64,000 nt of DNA, from contig NZ_KI519454.1 of assembly GCF_000482545.1 (NCBI RefSeq), forward strand, positions 1,488,001 to 1,552,000, given 5' to 3'. The notes under the pieces are model-generated. The model was given only the letters and a program-made list of their open reading frames with translations. It did not search any database and had not been told where the DNA came from. The translations under genes were made by a program, and so were the position numbers. Origin of the DNA: Arthrobacter sp. 35W (GTDB taxonomy: Bacteria > Actinomycetota > Actinomycetes > Actinomycetales > Micrococcaceae). Each line of letters opens with the position of its first letter. The first letter of the stretch is position 1. Below are positions 42,724 through 51,592 of this stretch, in pieces.

Positions 42724-45700
42724 GTGCCGGCCGATCACTTTTTGACTGAGGACCAAGCGGGGGCGTTCGGGCGGTTCGTGGGCGATCCATCGCGTGCGGA
42801 GCTGGACCAGTTCTTCTACCTTGATGCAGCTGATCTGGAGAGGATTGCTGAGCATCGTGGTGAGCACAATCGGCTCGGGTTTGCGCTCCAGTTAGGGACA
42901 GCGCGGTTTTTGGGGGCGTTCCTGTCGGATCCGCTTGACGTGCCGTGGGTTGTTGTGGACTATTTGGCCGCGCAGCTCGGCGTCGCTGATCCGACAGTCA
43001 TCAAGCAGTACGCGGAGCGCGTCGCGACGTCGAACACTCACGCGCGCGAGATCCGCCGGTTCTACGGCTACCGGGACTTTACCGGTGGTGCGGTCGATGA
43101 TTTGGATGTGTTCATCTACTCGCGGGCCTGGACACATGGTGAGGGACCGACCGCGTTGTTCGAGCATGCCGTGGCCTGGTTACGTCGGAGACGGATCCTG
43201 CTACCTGGCGTGACGCGGCTGTCGAAGACTGTTCAGGGTGCCCGTGAACGTGCAGCGTCGGATTTGCACGAGCGGCTGACGGGGGCAGCAAAGGCCACCG
43301 ATCCACTGTTGCCGGGCCGTTTGCGTGGGTTGCTGTCGGTTGATGAGGGAGCCCGCGAGTCCAGGCTGGAGTTGCTGCGTGCCGGGCCGGTGCGGCTCTC
43401 TGGTCCGGCAATGAACAAGGCCCTGGCCCGTGTCGGGCAGGTTCACGCTCTGGGTGTTGGCGCGGTTGACACGTCGGGCGTTCCGGCGGCCCGGTTGCGG
43501 GCGCTGGCCCGGTATGGGTTGGAGGCCAAGGCGCAATCGCTGCGCCGGTTGGCGGAGCCTCGCCGCACAGCCACCTTGATCGCAACGGTGGACGAGTTGT
43601 CTGCGGCCGCGGTCGATGACGCTTTGGACTTGTTCGACGCGCTGATGGCTTCGCGGGTGTTGGGGCCTTCGAAGCGGGCAGCTGCCATGGCCCGGTTGGA
43701 GACCCTGCCGGAGTTGGAGAAGGCCTCGACCGTTCTTGCCCGTGTCGGGCACGAACTGGTGTGCCTGCTGGAAGAATCCGGCACCCAGGTCGATGTGGAG
43801 ACGGTGTGGGCCCGGTTGGAGAGAATCGCCGCACGCGAGCAGATCACCCGGTACGCCGAGAAGGTCGGAGAGCTTGTCCCGGACGCTTCGGGGCTGGAAG
43901 GTGCCATGCGCGTGCAGGTAGCCCGCCGCTACCGGACGGTTGCCCCGTTCCTTGGACTCCTGGCTACTGCCTTGCCGCTGCGGGCAACGACGGCAGGACA
44001 GCCTGTGCTTGATGCCCTGGCCGGGCTCGCGGACCTACGCGGTCGACGGCAACTTCGGCGCGAGGACGTGAACGAGGCTCTGGTCTCCGCCGCGTGGCAG
44101 GCCGCGGTGTTTGGCCGTGACGGGGTGGAGGTTGACCGGGAGGCCTGGGTTTTATGCGTGCTGGAGCAGCTGCGCATTTACCTGCGCCGCCGGGACGTGT
44201 TCGCCTCGCCCTCGTCCCGGTGGTGCGACCCACGGGCCCAGCTCCTGGACGGCGAGCAATGGCAACAGGTACGTGATCGGGCCTTGACCGGCCTTGGCCT
44301 GGAAGGGCCGGTTGCTGAACACCTGTCTAGTCGTCTTGAGATGCTGGACACGGCCTGGCGGGCCTTGGCCGTGGAGCTCGAGGAATCCGGGTCTGAAGGG
44401 CCTGTGCGGCTGGAACCGTCCGGCAAGGACGGGCGCATACGTCTGGCCGTTGACCGTTTGGACGCTTTGGATATTCCGGATTCGCTGCGGGAACTGCGTG
44501 AGCAGGTTGCCGGGATGCTGCCGAGGGTGGACCTGCCCGAGCTGCTGTTGGAGGTCCATTCCTGGACCGGGTTCCTGGATGCCTATACCCATATCGGGCA
44601 GTCAAAGGCCCGCATGGAAGACCTGCCGCGCTCGGTTGCGGCGTTGCTGGTCGCTGAGGCCTGCAATGTCGGCCTGACACCGGTGATTGCCGAGGGGCAC
44701 CCGGCGCTGACCCGGGACAGGCTCGGGCATGTGGACGCCAACTACCTGCGCACCGAGACCCACGCGGCTGCGAATGCGACCCTGATCCAGGCCCAAGGCG
44801 GGATCCCGGTCGCCCAGGTGTGGGGCGGCGGGCTGCTGGCATCTGTTGACGGGCTGCGTTTCGTTGTTCCCGTGCGCACGATCAACGCGGCCCCGAACCC
44901 GAAATACTTCGGCCAAAAGCATGGGCTGACATGGTTCAACGCGGTCAACGACCAGGTCGCCGGCATCGGTGCGACCGTCGTGCCCGGCACCGTGCGGGAC
45001 TCGCTCTATGTGCTGGATACGATACTGAACCTCGACGGCGGTCCCAGACCGGAAATGATCACCTCGGACACGGCTTCCTACTCCGACATGGTCTTCGGGA
45101 TCTTCGCCCTGCTCGGCTACCGGTTCTCACCACGGATCGCGGCCCTGTCCGACCAACGCCTCTGGCGTGCAGCGCTGCCCGGCGCCGCGGAGAACGACTA
45201 CGGGCCGCTGAACGAGGTTGCCCGTAACCGGATCAACCCGTCCAGGATCACCACGCACTGGGAGGACATGACCCGCGTCGCCGCGTCCCTGGCGACCGGG
45301 ACCGTGCGCGCCTACGACCTGCTGCGCATGCTTTCCCGTGACGGCAACCCTTCCCCGCTCGGTGCGGCGATCACCGAATACGGGCGCATCGACAAGACCA
45401 TCCACCTGCTCGCTCTCATCAACCCTGCCGACGAGACCTACCGTCGAACGACCAACACGCAGCTGACCGTCCAGGAATCCCGCCACCGGCTGGCCCGCAC
45501 GATCTTCCACGGCCGGCGCGGACAAATCCACCAGCGCTACCGCGAAGGCCAGGAAGACCAGCTCGGTGCACTCGGCCTTGTCCTGAACGCCGTCGTGCTC
45601 TGGAACACCCGCTACACCGACGCCGCCGTCACCGCTCTGCGGGAGGCCGGCCACCAGGTTCGCGACACCGATATCGCCCGGCTGTCCCCGCTCGGTGACC

Positions 45701-45789
45701 AACACATTAACATGCTCGGCCGCTACGCCTTCACCACAACCACCCCGACCGGGCTCCGCCCCCTGCGTGCAGTTCGCGATGATCACTGA
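42724..45789 (+). CDS. tnpA: Tn3-family transposase
   Basis: A 1021-residue DDE transposase from GTG 42724. The N-terminal DUF4158 DNA-binding domain covers about residues 5-170 (FLTEDQAGAFGRF; GFALQLGTARFLG). A long helical middle follows, then the catalytic RNase-H-like domain (about 600-1000): HVDANYLRTETHAAAN, NPKYFGQKHGLTWFNAVNDQ, PEMITSDTASYSDMVFG (Asp) and the late REGQEDQLGALGLVLNAVVLWNT (Glu region). It is full length with no frameshift. It begins 28 bases inside the left inverted repeat, and a small hairpin follows its stop. Confidence 0.95.
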   Translation: MPADHFLTEDQAGAFGRFVGDPSRAELDQFFYLDAADLERIAEHRGEHNRLGFALQLGTARFLGAFLSDPLDVPWVVVDYLAAQLGVADPTVIKQYAERVATSNTHAREIRRFYGYRDFTGGAVDDLDVFIYSRAWTHGEGPTALFEHAVAWLRRRRILLPGVTRLSKTVQGARERAASDLHERLTGAAKATDPLLPGRLRGLLSVDEGARESRLELLRAGPVRLSGPAMNKALARVGQVHALGVGAVDTSGVPAARLRALARYGLEAKAQSLRRLAEPRRTATLIATVDELSAAAVDDALDLFDALMASRVLGPSKRAAAMARLETLPELEKASTVLARVGHELVCLLEESGTQVDVETVWARLERIAAREQITRYAEKVGELVPDASGLEGAMRVQVARRYRTVAPFLGLLATALPLRATTAGQPVLDALAGLADLRGRRQLRREDVNEALVSAAWQAAVFGRDGVEVDREAWVLCVLEQLRIYLRRRDVFASPSSRWCDPRAQLLDGEQWQQVRDRALTGLGLEGPVAEHLSSRLEMLDTAWRALAVELEESGSEGPVRLEPSGKDGRIRLAVDRLDALDIPDSLRELREQVAGMLPRVDLPELLLEVHSWTGFLDAYTHIGQSKARMEDLPRSVAALLVAEACNVGLTPVIAEGHPALTRDRLGHVDANYLRTETHAAANATLIQAQGGIPVAQVWGGGLLASVDGLRFVVPVRTINAAPNPKYFGQKHGLTWFNAVNDQVAGIGATVVPGTVRDSLYVLDTILNLDGGPRPEMITSDTASYSDMVFGIFALLGYRFSPRIAALSDQRLWRAALPGAAENDYGPLNEVARNRINPSRITTHWEDMTRVAASLATGTVRAYDLLRMLSRDGNPSPLGAAITEYGRIDKTIHLLALINPADETYRRTTNTQLTVQESRHRLARTIFHGRRGQIHQRYREGQEDQLGALGLVLNAVVLWNTRYTDAAVTALREAGHQVRDTDIARLSPLGDQHINMLGRYAFTTTTPTGLRPLRAVRDDH

Positions 45790-45791
45790 CG

Positions 45792-45826
45792 CTGATCCTC
45801 TTGTTGGGCTGGTGGAAACGGATCAG
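45792..45826. terminator. hairpin between convergent tnpA and cargo operon
   Basis: CTGATCC (45792-45798) and GGATCAG (45820-45826) can pair across a 21-base loop, exactly between the tnpA stop and the last gene of the minus-strand ars operon. A weak bidirectional terminator is plausible. Confidence 0.45.
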
Positions 45827-45839
45827 GGGAGGGAGGGTG

Positions 45840-46364
45840 TCAGGGGCGGTCGAGGGTGAGTTGGCGGGTGTGGAAGTCGAAGTGGCGCGTGGGGTAGGCG
45901 TAGACGTCCGCCAGGGACATGCGCTGGGCAAAGAAGGGGTCCCAGCGGGTGGGGAAGTCCATCGCCCGTTCCAACGACGCCGGCGTCTCCCGGGCCAGGC
46001 GTCTGGCCAGGGCATGGGTTGTCTTCTCGAGTTTTCGGTCCATCCTGTGCCGGTTGAAGACCAGGGCGGCGGCCCGGGAGCCCCAATAGTTCACGACATC
46101 GAACGGCCCCGTCGCAGCGTCCAGCCCACGCGCAAAGGCTCGGCCCCAGGACCGTGGGAGCCGGCTCATGATTCGGACCAGGGGCAGCAGCGCCCGGACG
46201 ACCATGTAGCCGAAGACCATGTGGAAGAGCAGTTCCTCGTTGGTCCATTTCGTGCCGGCGCTGCGGCCCCGCAGCTGGGCGGTCGTGGCATTGGCCAAAT
46301 AGCCGTCCAGCTGACTGCAGGCGCGCCCGTAGCCGGCGATGATCCCCTCCCGCTGTGCATCCAC
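45840..46364 (-). CDS. DinB-superfamily protein
   Basis: A 174-residue protein from GTG 46364, which has GGAAGG seven bases upstream. Four-helix DinB-like features: CSQLDGYLANATTAQL, TKWTNEELLFHMVFGYMVV and the final RHFDFHTRQLTLDRP. Histidines in LLFHM, RHFDFH and nearby could form the metal site of DinB/mycothiol-dependent enzymes. In actinobacteria DinB proteins often use mycothiol, which fits mycothiol-type arsenate reductases in the same operon. The reaction is unknown. Last gene of the minus-strand cargo operon. Confidence 0.7.
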   Translation of the reverse strand: MDAQREGIIAGYGRACSQLDGYLANATTAQLRGRSAGTKWTNEELLFHMVFGYMVVRALLPLVRIMSRLPRSWGRAFARGLDAATGPFDVVNYWGSRAAALVFNRHRMDRKLEKTTHALARRLARETPASLERAMDFPTRWDPFFAQRMSLADVYAYPTRHFDFHTRQLTLDRP

Positions 46365-46383
46365 CAGATGCCTTCCTGCCGGT

Positions 46384-46710
46384 TCAGGCCGTGCGGCCGC
46401 TGCGTGCCAGCGCGGCCCGGACGGCGGCGCGCAGGGATTCCCGGGCCGGCTGCCCGGCCAGGCCCTGCGGTGTCGGGTACACACGCCACGTCAGGGCAGG
46501 GTCGGTGTCCGCAGGGAACAGGTCCGCCCCATCGATGGTGAACGTGGGTGAGCCGTGGAAGCCCAGGGCCTCGGCGTCGGCGTCGGTGCTGATTTCCCTG
46601 ACGGCCAGCGCTGCAGGGTCGAGGCCTTCCAGGTCGAGGGCGCGGGTGAACAGCTCACCGGCGGAGGTTGCGTGGGGGCAGTCGGGAATGGTGCGCAGCT
46701 CGAGGTCCAT
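46384..46710 (-). CDS. small thioredoxin-fold protein
   Basis: A 108-residue protein from ATG 46710. MDLELRTIPDCPHATSAGELF starts a beta-strand/active-site loop with a single cysteine (PDCPH). GFHGSPTFTIDGADLFP has the cis-proline strand typical of thioredoxin-like or DsbA-like domains, and WRVYPTPQGLAGQP follows. Similar small proteins accompany mercury and arsenic genes in actinobacteria. With one visible active cysteine it may be a glutaredoxin-like (mono-thiol) or thiol-transfer partner of the reductases. Between the DinB and arsC genes. Confidence 0.65.
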   Translation of the reverse strand: MDLELRTIPDCPHATSAGELFTRALDLEGLDPAALAVREISTDADAEALGFHGSPTFTIDGADLFPADTDPALTWRVYPTPQGLAGQPARESLRAAVRAALARSGRTA

Positions 46711-46747
46711 GCCCCCATTCTGCCCCCGGCGCCCGGAATCCGTGCCT

Positions 46748-47167
46748 CTAGATTTTGGGTGCCCCGAGTTCGGCCGCCAGGGCCTGGACCCGGTTCTGGA
46801 TGTCGTCGCGGACCAGGCGCATCCGCTCCATCCCGTTGATCCCGCGTTCGGAGGGTTCATCGGTGTCCCAGTTGCGGATCTCGACCCCCGGGACCGGGTC
46901 GACGACGGCCTCCTTGCCCAGGGTGATGATCAGGGAGACGTCGGCGAGCAGGGCCGCGGTGATGGGTTTGGTGTGTTCGGTGCTGATGTCGATGCCCAGC
47001 TCAGCCAACGACTCGACGGATTGGGCGTTGAGGTCCTTGCCGGGTTGGGTGCCGGCCGTGTGGACGGTGACGGCATCTCCGGCGCGGTGGCGCATGAGGC
47101 CGCCGGCCATCTGGGATTTGCCGCCGTTCTTGACGCAGACGAACAGGACACCTGGTGTGGTGGTCAT
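46748..47167 (-). CDS. arsC: arsenate reductase, LMW-phosphatase fold, CVKNGGKSQM variant
   Basis: A 139-residue protein reducing As(V) to As(III). The P-loop is VCVKNGGKSQM with nucleophile Cys11, a variant of the standard CVHNAGRSQ. This form is known from the mycothiol/mycoredoxin-dependent ArsC1/ArsC2 type of Corynebacterium. The only other motif of note is IITLGKEAVVDPVPGVEIRNWD in place of the usual MGCGDxCP region, so the second and third redox cysteines of thioredoxin-coupled ArsC are absent. ATG 47167 is chosen; the frame upstream is shadow. One of four arsenate-reductase modules on the element. Confidence 0.88.
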   Translation of the reverse strand: MTTTPGVLFVCVKNGGKSQMAGGLMRHRAGDAVTVHTAGTQPGKDLNAQSVESLAELGIDISTEHTKPITAALLADVSLIITLGKEAVVDPVPGVEIRNWDTDEPSERGINGMERMRLVRDDIQNRVQALAAELGAPKI

Positions 47168-47183
47168 CTCTGTGGTTTCTCTT

Positions 47184-47705
47184 TCAGCCGTGGGAGTGGA
47201 AACGGGGGTGGGTGTCCCGAGAGGGGACCCCGAGCACGGGGGTGTGCTGTGTGGTGAGGAGGCGGTGGACCAGGGAGCCGGAGACGAGTTCGTCGACCTT
47301 GGCCAGAAACCCGTGGTGGCGGGTCCCGACAACGATCATGGAGGCGCCGACGGCAGTGGCGAGGCGGCCCAGGGCCAGGGCCGGGTCGCCGCCGACCACC
47401 CGGAACGACCAGGAGGTGGCGTATCCGGCGGCGGCCTCTGCGAGGTCGACTTTCAGCTCGGCCGCGGCGTCGACGGTTTCATCGTCCGGGTCAAGGTCTG
47501 GGGCCAGCGAGGCGGGCAGGACGTCATGGCCGGGGGTCCATTCGATCAGGTAGCTGGCCGGGTCCACGAACGCTGCGATCAGCGGCACCGACAACCCGGC
47601 CGCCAGTTCCAACGCCCGTTCCCACACGGCCGGGTCCTGTCCCGGGATGACCCCGGCAATGATCGGGGCACCGGTGAAGGGTGTGCTGGCTTCGGAACCG
47701 TCCAT
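47184..47705 (-). CDS. universal stress protein (UspA family)
   Basis: A 173-residue single-domain Usp. Strand one is PIIAGVIPGQDPAVWERALELA. The final part carries the ATP-binding-like signature GASMIVVGTRHHG, then KVDELVSGSLVHRLLTTQHTPVLGVP, split here between strands. Insertion of such genes in ars clusters is common in actinobacteria, but the role there is unknown. It lies between two arsenate reductase genes with gaps of eight and sixteen bases, so it is part of the same operon. Confidence 0.8.
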   Translation of the reverse strand: MDGSEASTPFTGAPIIAGVIPGQDPAVWERALELAAGLSVPLIAAFVDPASYLIEWTPGHDVLPASLAPDLDPDDETVDAAAELKVDLAEAAAGYATSWSFRVVGGDPALALGRLATAVGASMIVVGTRHHGFLAKVDELVSGSLVHRLLTTQHTPVLGVPSRDTHPRFHSHG

Positions 47706-47713
47706 GGTGGCCC

Positions 47714-48379
47714 CTACTGGTTTTCCGGCTGGGTGGCGGTGAGTTCGGTGAGGAGTTCGCGGACGAGCAGGTCGATGTCGTCGCGGATCTTCCGGGCCCC
47801 GGCCAGGTCCGCTCCTGCCGGGTCCTGGATCGTCCAGTCAAGATACTGCTTGCCGGGGTAGATCGGGCAGGAATCCCCGCATCCCATCGTGACCACCACG
47901 TCCGCGGCGCGGACGACGTCATCGGTGAGGGGCTTGGGGAACTCCAAGGAGAGGTCCACGCCGGCCTCGGCCAGTGCCGCCACGATGGAGGGTTCCAGTT
48001 CGGAGGCGGGTTGGGAGCCGGCGGAACGGACATTCACGGCACCGCGGGCATGTTTGGCCAGCAGGGCCGCGGCCAGTTGGGAGCGGCCGGCGTTGTGGAC
48101 GCAGACGAAGAGGACTTCGGGCACGTCGTGGGCGATGGCGCCCTTGGCCTGGGCCAGGGCCTTGAGCCGGTCGGCGGCGAACCGGGCCGTGGTGGCGGCC
48201 AGGTAGGTGTGGATCCGGGAGGTGCGGGCCAGGGCGGTGTAGGACTCGAAGACGTAGCGTTCGACGGTTTCGGCGGCGAAGATGCCGGTGAACTTGGTGG
48301 TGAGGTCTTCGCTGATGCGGTGCAGGACGGCGGTGTCGTCGTCCAGCCCGGTCAGCACGGTGTCGCGGTGCTCGGTCAT
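47714..48379 (-). CDS. arsC: arsenate reductase with N-terminal three-helix domain
   Basis: A 221-residue protein. The first about 80 residues form a helical domain (LHRISEDLTTKFTGIF; RYVFESYTALARTSRIHTYL). The LMW-phosphatase domain follows with VCVHNAGRSQLAAALL (nucleophile Cys93) and TMGCGDSCPIYPGKQYLDW, which keeps the additional cysteines. The helical domain is typical for actinobacterial arsenate-reductase-like phosphatases related to ArsC. The P-loop and GCGDSCP motifs make arsenate reduction likely. Same operon as arsO and arsT homologues. Confidence 0.87.
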   Translation of the reverse strand: MTEHRDTVLTGLDDDTAVLHRISEDLTTKFTGIFAAETVERYVFESYTALARTSRIHTYLAATTARFAADRLKALAQAKGAIAHDVPEVLFVCVHNAGRSQLAAALLAKHARGAVNVRSAGSQPASELEPSIVAALAEAGVDLSLEFPKPLTDDVVRAADVVVTMGCGDSCPIYPGKQYLDWTIQDPAGADLAGARKIRDDIDLLVRELLTELTATQPENQ

Positions 48380-48414
48380 GGCGGGTTCTCCTCGTGCTCG
48401 GTGGTCGTGGAGGT

Positions 48415-49899
48415 TTAGTCGGTGAGGGTGGCGGTACGGCCGTGGGCCAGGCCGGTGGGGAAGCCGATCAGCACCGGTTCCGGTGCCGCGCAGCAGGATG
48501 TTTCCTCCACTGCTGCCGGGGCGGCGCAGCAGGATTCGGCGGTTTCATCGGACTCTGCTGCCTGGGTTGCCGGGGTGTCGCAGCTTCCGCCCAGGTCCGT
48601 GGAGCAGACACCGGTTTCGGGCAATTCGAGGTGGACGGTGTTGGCCGCCTCGTGGTCTCCGGCCAGGGCGGCGGCGATGGAGCGGACCTGCTCGTAGCCG
48701 GTGGCCAGCAGGAAGGTTGGGGCGCGGCCGTAGGACTTCATTCCGGCGATGTAGAAGTCCTTCTCCGGGTGGGCGAGCAGCTTGGCTCCGTGGGGCGGGA
48801 CGGTGCCGCAGGAGTGGAACTCCGGATCGATCAGGGGCCCCAGCTCCCGTGGCGCCTCCACGGCCGGGTCGAGGTCGAGGCGGAGTTCGCGCAGGATGTC
48901 CAGGTCGGGGCGGAACCCGGTGGCCGGGATCAGCAGATCCACCTCCAGGGTCACGGGCCCGTCCGGGGTGGAGCCGGTAACCAGCAGTGCCCCGCCGGTA
49001 GTGGACGCAGCGGTGGTGAAGGAGGTGGTGGTGAAGGAGGTGTGCAGCTCGATGTGCCCGTCCTCGACGAGCCGGCGCAGCCGGGTGCCGAGCTGGCCGC
49101 GGGCCGGCAGGCCGTCAAGGTCGCCGCCGCCGTAGAGGCGGGTGGTGTCGGCGCCCCTGACGGCCCAGCTGATCCGGGTTCCGGGCTCGTTCTTGGCCAG
49201 CTGTCCCAAGGAGAGCAGCGTGTTGGCGGCGGAGTGCCCGGCGCCGATGACCAGGACGTGCTTGCCGGCGAACCGGTCCCGGTCCGCCCCGGTGACATCG
49301 GGCAGCGGTTCGGTGATGAACCCGGCGGCGATGGCGTCGGCTTCGCCGGGGGCGGGGAGGCCGGCCTGGCCGAGCGGGTTGGGCTGGGCCCAGGTGCCGG
49401 AGGCATCGATGACGGCCCGCACGTGGTGGTTAGTGGTGGTGCCGCCGGTGATTTCGACGCGGACCAGGAAGGGGCGCTCGTCCCTTCCTCTGGAGTGGGT
49501 CTTGTCCATCCCGGCCCGGCTGACCGCGGTCACGGTGGTGGAGGTGTGCAGGGCCGCCGCGATGGCCGGGACGGCGGCCAGGGGTTCCAGGTACGCCTCC
49601 ACGAGCTCGGACCCGTAGGGCAGGGAGGTCAGGCGCGGCTCGGCCCAACCGGTGGGTTCGAGCAGGCGGCGGGCGGCGGGGTCGATGTTGTGCCGCCACG
49701 GGGAGAACAGGCGGATGTGCCCCCACTTTCGGATGGCCGCACCCACTTCTTGGCCCTGCTCGAAGATGAGAGGTGTGATGCCGCGTTCGATCAGGTGCGC
49801 GGCAGTGGCCAGACCGACGGGGCCGGCCCCGATGATGGCGACCGGGAGATCGTTGCGCTCTTCGGTCATGTTTCGGTCCGTCATGGCTGTGTCCGTCAT
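48415..49899 (-). CDS. arsO: ArsO-like flavin-dependent monooxygenase with cysteine-rich C-terminus
   Basis: A 494-residue flavoprotein. The FAD Rossmann motif is VAIIGAGPVGLATAAHLIERG near the N-terminus (interrupted here), and the second nucleotide-binding motif is VLVIGAGHSAANTLLSLG. IPATGFRPDLDIL completes the flavin monooxygenase/disulfide-reductase-like layout. The related arsO-arsT pair of Streptomyces supports the name. The last about 65 residues carry Cys432, Cys440, a Cys-Cys pair at 457-458 and another at 469-470 (ESCCAAP; TSCCAAP). Vicinal pairs of this kind bind As(III) in ArsR/ArsD-type proteins. The start ATG 49899 has an AAGGAG upstream; ATGs at 49884 and 49869 are alternatives. 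Confidence 0.8.
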   Translation of the reverse strand: MTDTAMTDRNMTEERNDLPVAIIGAGPVGLATAAHLIERGITPLIFEQGQEVGAAIRKWGHIRLFSPWRHNIDPAARRLLEPTGWAEPRLTSLPYGSELVEAYLEPLAAVPAIAAALHTSTTVTAVSRAGMDKTHSRGRDERPFLVRVEITGGTTTNHHVRAVIDASGTWAQPNPLGQAGLPAPGEADAIAAGFITEPLPDVTGADRDRFAGKHVLVIGAGHSAANTLLSLGQLAKNEPGTRISWAVRGADTTRLYGGGDLDGLPARGQLGTRLRRLVEDGHIELHTSFTTTSFTTAASTTGGALLVTGSTPDGPVTLEVDLLIPATGFRPDLDILRELRLDLDPAVEAPRELGPLIDPEFHSCGTVPPHGAKLLAHPEKDFYIAGMKSYGRAPTFLLATGYEQVRSIAAALAGDHEAANTVHLELPETGVCSTDLGGSCDTPATQAAESDETAESCCAAPAAVEETSCCAAPEPVLIGFPTGLAHGRTATLTD

Positions 49900-49993
49900 G
49901 TCCTGGGGTTCTCCTTCGGGTCGTTCAACACCTGGTGGGTGTCGGGTGCTTGGGTGCCCTGCCGGGTGGTGGCCCGGCAGGGCAATCGTGGGG

Positions 49994-50059
49994 TTAGCAG
50001 CAGCCGCATCCGCAGTCCTGTCCGTCGCCGGTGTGTCCGGTGCAGCAGTTCTCCTCCAT
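49994..50059 (-). CDS. 21-residue cysteine-rich peptide
   Basis: A 22-codon reading frame (stop TAA at 49994-49996) between the arsT-like and arsO-like genes. The peptide starts MEENCC, contains one histidine, and ends CGCGCC, with six cysteines at 5, 6, 16, 18, 20 and 21. GGAGGTGA, an eight-base match to the 16S rRNA tail, lies on the minus strand at 50065-50072, spaced eight bases from GGAGG to ATG. This is the best ribosome binding site noted in the window. The gap to the preceding stop is 28 bases. Size and composition suggest a metallothionein-like As(III)- or metal-binding peptide. No family was recognised. Confidence 0.75.
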   Translation of the reverse strand: MEENCCTGHTGDGQDCGCGCC

Positions 50060-50087
50060 GGCATTCACCTCCCTCCACCGTGGTGGG

Positions 50088-51062
50088 TCAGGCGTGGCTG
50101 GGTTCTTCCAGTAAAGCGGTGGCAATGCTGTCCGCATCTTCAAGGGCGGCAAGGTACCGTTCGGCGTCCAGGGCCGCGGCGCAGCCGGTGCCGGCGGCGG
50201 TGATCGCCTGCCGGTAGCGGTGGTCCACCGCATCCCCACAGGCAAAGACCCCGGTCAGGTTGGTCACCGTGGTCGGGGCCTCGACCCGGATGTAGCCTTC
50301 CCCGTCGAGGTCGACCTGGCCGGCGACGAGATCGGTGCGGGGCACATGTCCGATGGCGACGAAGATCCCGGTGGCCTCCAGCTCCCTGGTGGCACCGGTG
50401 GCGGTGTCGGTCAGCGTGACGCCGGTGACTTTGGTGTCGCCGTGGATGGCGCTGATCGCCGAATTCCAGGCAAAGCGGATCTTGGGGTTGTCCTTGGCCC
50501 GCTGGGCCATGATCTTGGAGGCGCGCAGCTCGCCACGGCGCACGATCACGGTGACGGACTTGGCGAATCGGGTCAGGAAGGTGGCTTCCTCCATGGCCGA
50601 GTCCCCGCCGCCGACGACGATGATGTCCTGCTCGCGGAAGAAGAACCCGTCACAGGTCGCGCACCAGGAGACCCCGTGGCCGCTGAACTTCTTCTCCTCG
50701 GCCAAGCCCAGTTCCTTATAGGCGGAGCCGGTGGCCAGAATGACGGCGGGGGCTTCGTGCCGGTCCCCGGCCCCTGTCACCACGGACTTGATGTGCCCCG
50801 TCAGTTGGGCCGATACGACGTCGTCGAAGATGACCGTGGCGCCGAACTTCTCGGCCTGCTCCTGCAGCCCTTCCATCAGGTCCGGGCCCTGGATGCCGGC
50901 GGGGAAGCCGGGGAAGTTCTCCACCTCGGTGGTGTTCATCAGCGCACCCCCGGCGGTGACGGCTCCGGCGATGACGAGCGGGGCCAGGCCGGCACGGGCG
51001 GCGTAGATCGCGGCGGTGTAGCCGGCGGGGCCGGAACCGATGATGATGAGCTGTTCAGTCAT
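50088..51062 (-). CDS. arsT: thioredoxin reductase (ArsT-like)
   Basis: A 324-residue pyridine nucleotide disulfide oxidoreductase. The FAD motif is [20 protein letters not shown] at the N-terminus, the redox centre CATC (Cys134 and Cys137), the NADPH motif [15 protein letters not shown], and the C-terminal [23 protein letters not shown] segment, split here. All catalytic positions are conserved. It delivers reducing power from NADPH to a thioredoxin-like carrier for the arsenate reductases, as proposed for arsT in Streptomyces. It lies between arsC and the Cys-rich peptide. Confidence 0.9.
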   Translation of the reverse strand: MTEQLIIIGSGPAGYTAAIYAARAGLAPLVIAGAVTAGGALMNTTEVENFPGFPAGIQGPDLMEGLQEQAEKFGATVIFDDVVSAQLTGHIKSVVTGAGDRHEAPAVILATGSAYKELGLAEEKKFSGHGVSWCATCDGFFFREQDIIVVGGGDSAMEEATFLTRFAKSVTVIVRRGELRASKIMAQRAKDNPKIRFAWNSAISAIHGDTKVTGVTLTDTATGATRELEATGIFVAIGHVPRTDLVAGQVDLDGEGYIRVEAPTTVTNLTGVFACGDAVDHRYRQAITAAGTGCAAALDAERYLAALEDADSIATALLEEPSHA

Positions 51063-51086
51063 GGTGGTTTTCCTTCGCCGGTGGGG

Positions 51087-51509
51087 CTAGTTGGTGGCCG
51101 GGACCAGGCCGGCGATCAGGGCCTGGATGCGGGCCTTGATCTCGTCGCGGATCGGACGCACGGAGTCCACGCCCTGCCCGGCGGGGTCTTCGAGTTCCCA
51201 GTCCTCGTACCGCTTGCCCGGGAAGATCGGGCAGGTGTCTCCGCAGCCCATGGTGATGACGACGTCGGACTCCTTGACAGCCTCAACGGTGAGGACCTTG
51301 GGGATCTCGGCGGACATGTCGATGCCCTCTTCCGCCATGGCAGCCACGGCGGCGGGGTTGACCGAATCGGCCGGGGCGGAGCCGGCGGAGCGGACCTCGA
51401 TCGCGCCGCCGGAGAGGGCGGTGAGGTAGGCGGCGGCCATCTGGGAGCGGCCGGCGTTGTGGACGCAGACGAACAGGACGGAGGGCTTCTTGGCGGTTTC
51501 GGTACTCAC
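51087..51509 (-). CDS. arsC: arsenate reductase (thioredoxin-type)
   Basis: A 140-residue LMW-phosphatase-fold arsenate reductase. The P-loop is VCVHNAGRSQMAAAYL with nucleophile Cys15, and the TMGCGDTCPIFPGKRYEDWEL segment keeps additional cysteines. It starts at GTG 51509 with AGGAGA seven bases upstream. It is the first gene of the long minus-strand cargo operon and is read from the promoter/operator region at 51593-51645. Confidence 0.92.
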   Translation of the reverse strand: MSTETAKKPSVLFVCVHNAGRSQMAAAYLTALSGGAIEVRSAGSAPADSVNPAAVAAMAEEGIDMSAEIPKVLTVEAVKESDVVITMGCGDTCPIFPGKRYEDWELEDPAGQGVDSVRPIRDEIKARIQALIAGLVPATN

Positions 51510-51592
51510 GGGGTTCTCCTGGAATCGGTTAAGTGGTGGGATTCGGTCTGGTTGGGGTGATCGTGTCCGCGCCCTTGCCGCACAGCCTTGAT

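Noticed and set aside
46384-46710. Mercury-resistance protein
   Set aside because: A thioredoxin-like fold near metal genes suggested mer, but no merA, merR or merB features are present. The context is arsenic.
49896-50078. 60-codon open frame overlapping the Cys-rich peptide region in another frame
   Set aside because: No ribosome binding site and an Arg/Thr-rich translation without features. The 21-codon frame in the other register has the near-ideal ribosome binding site.
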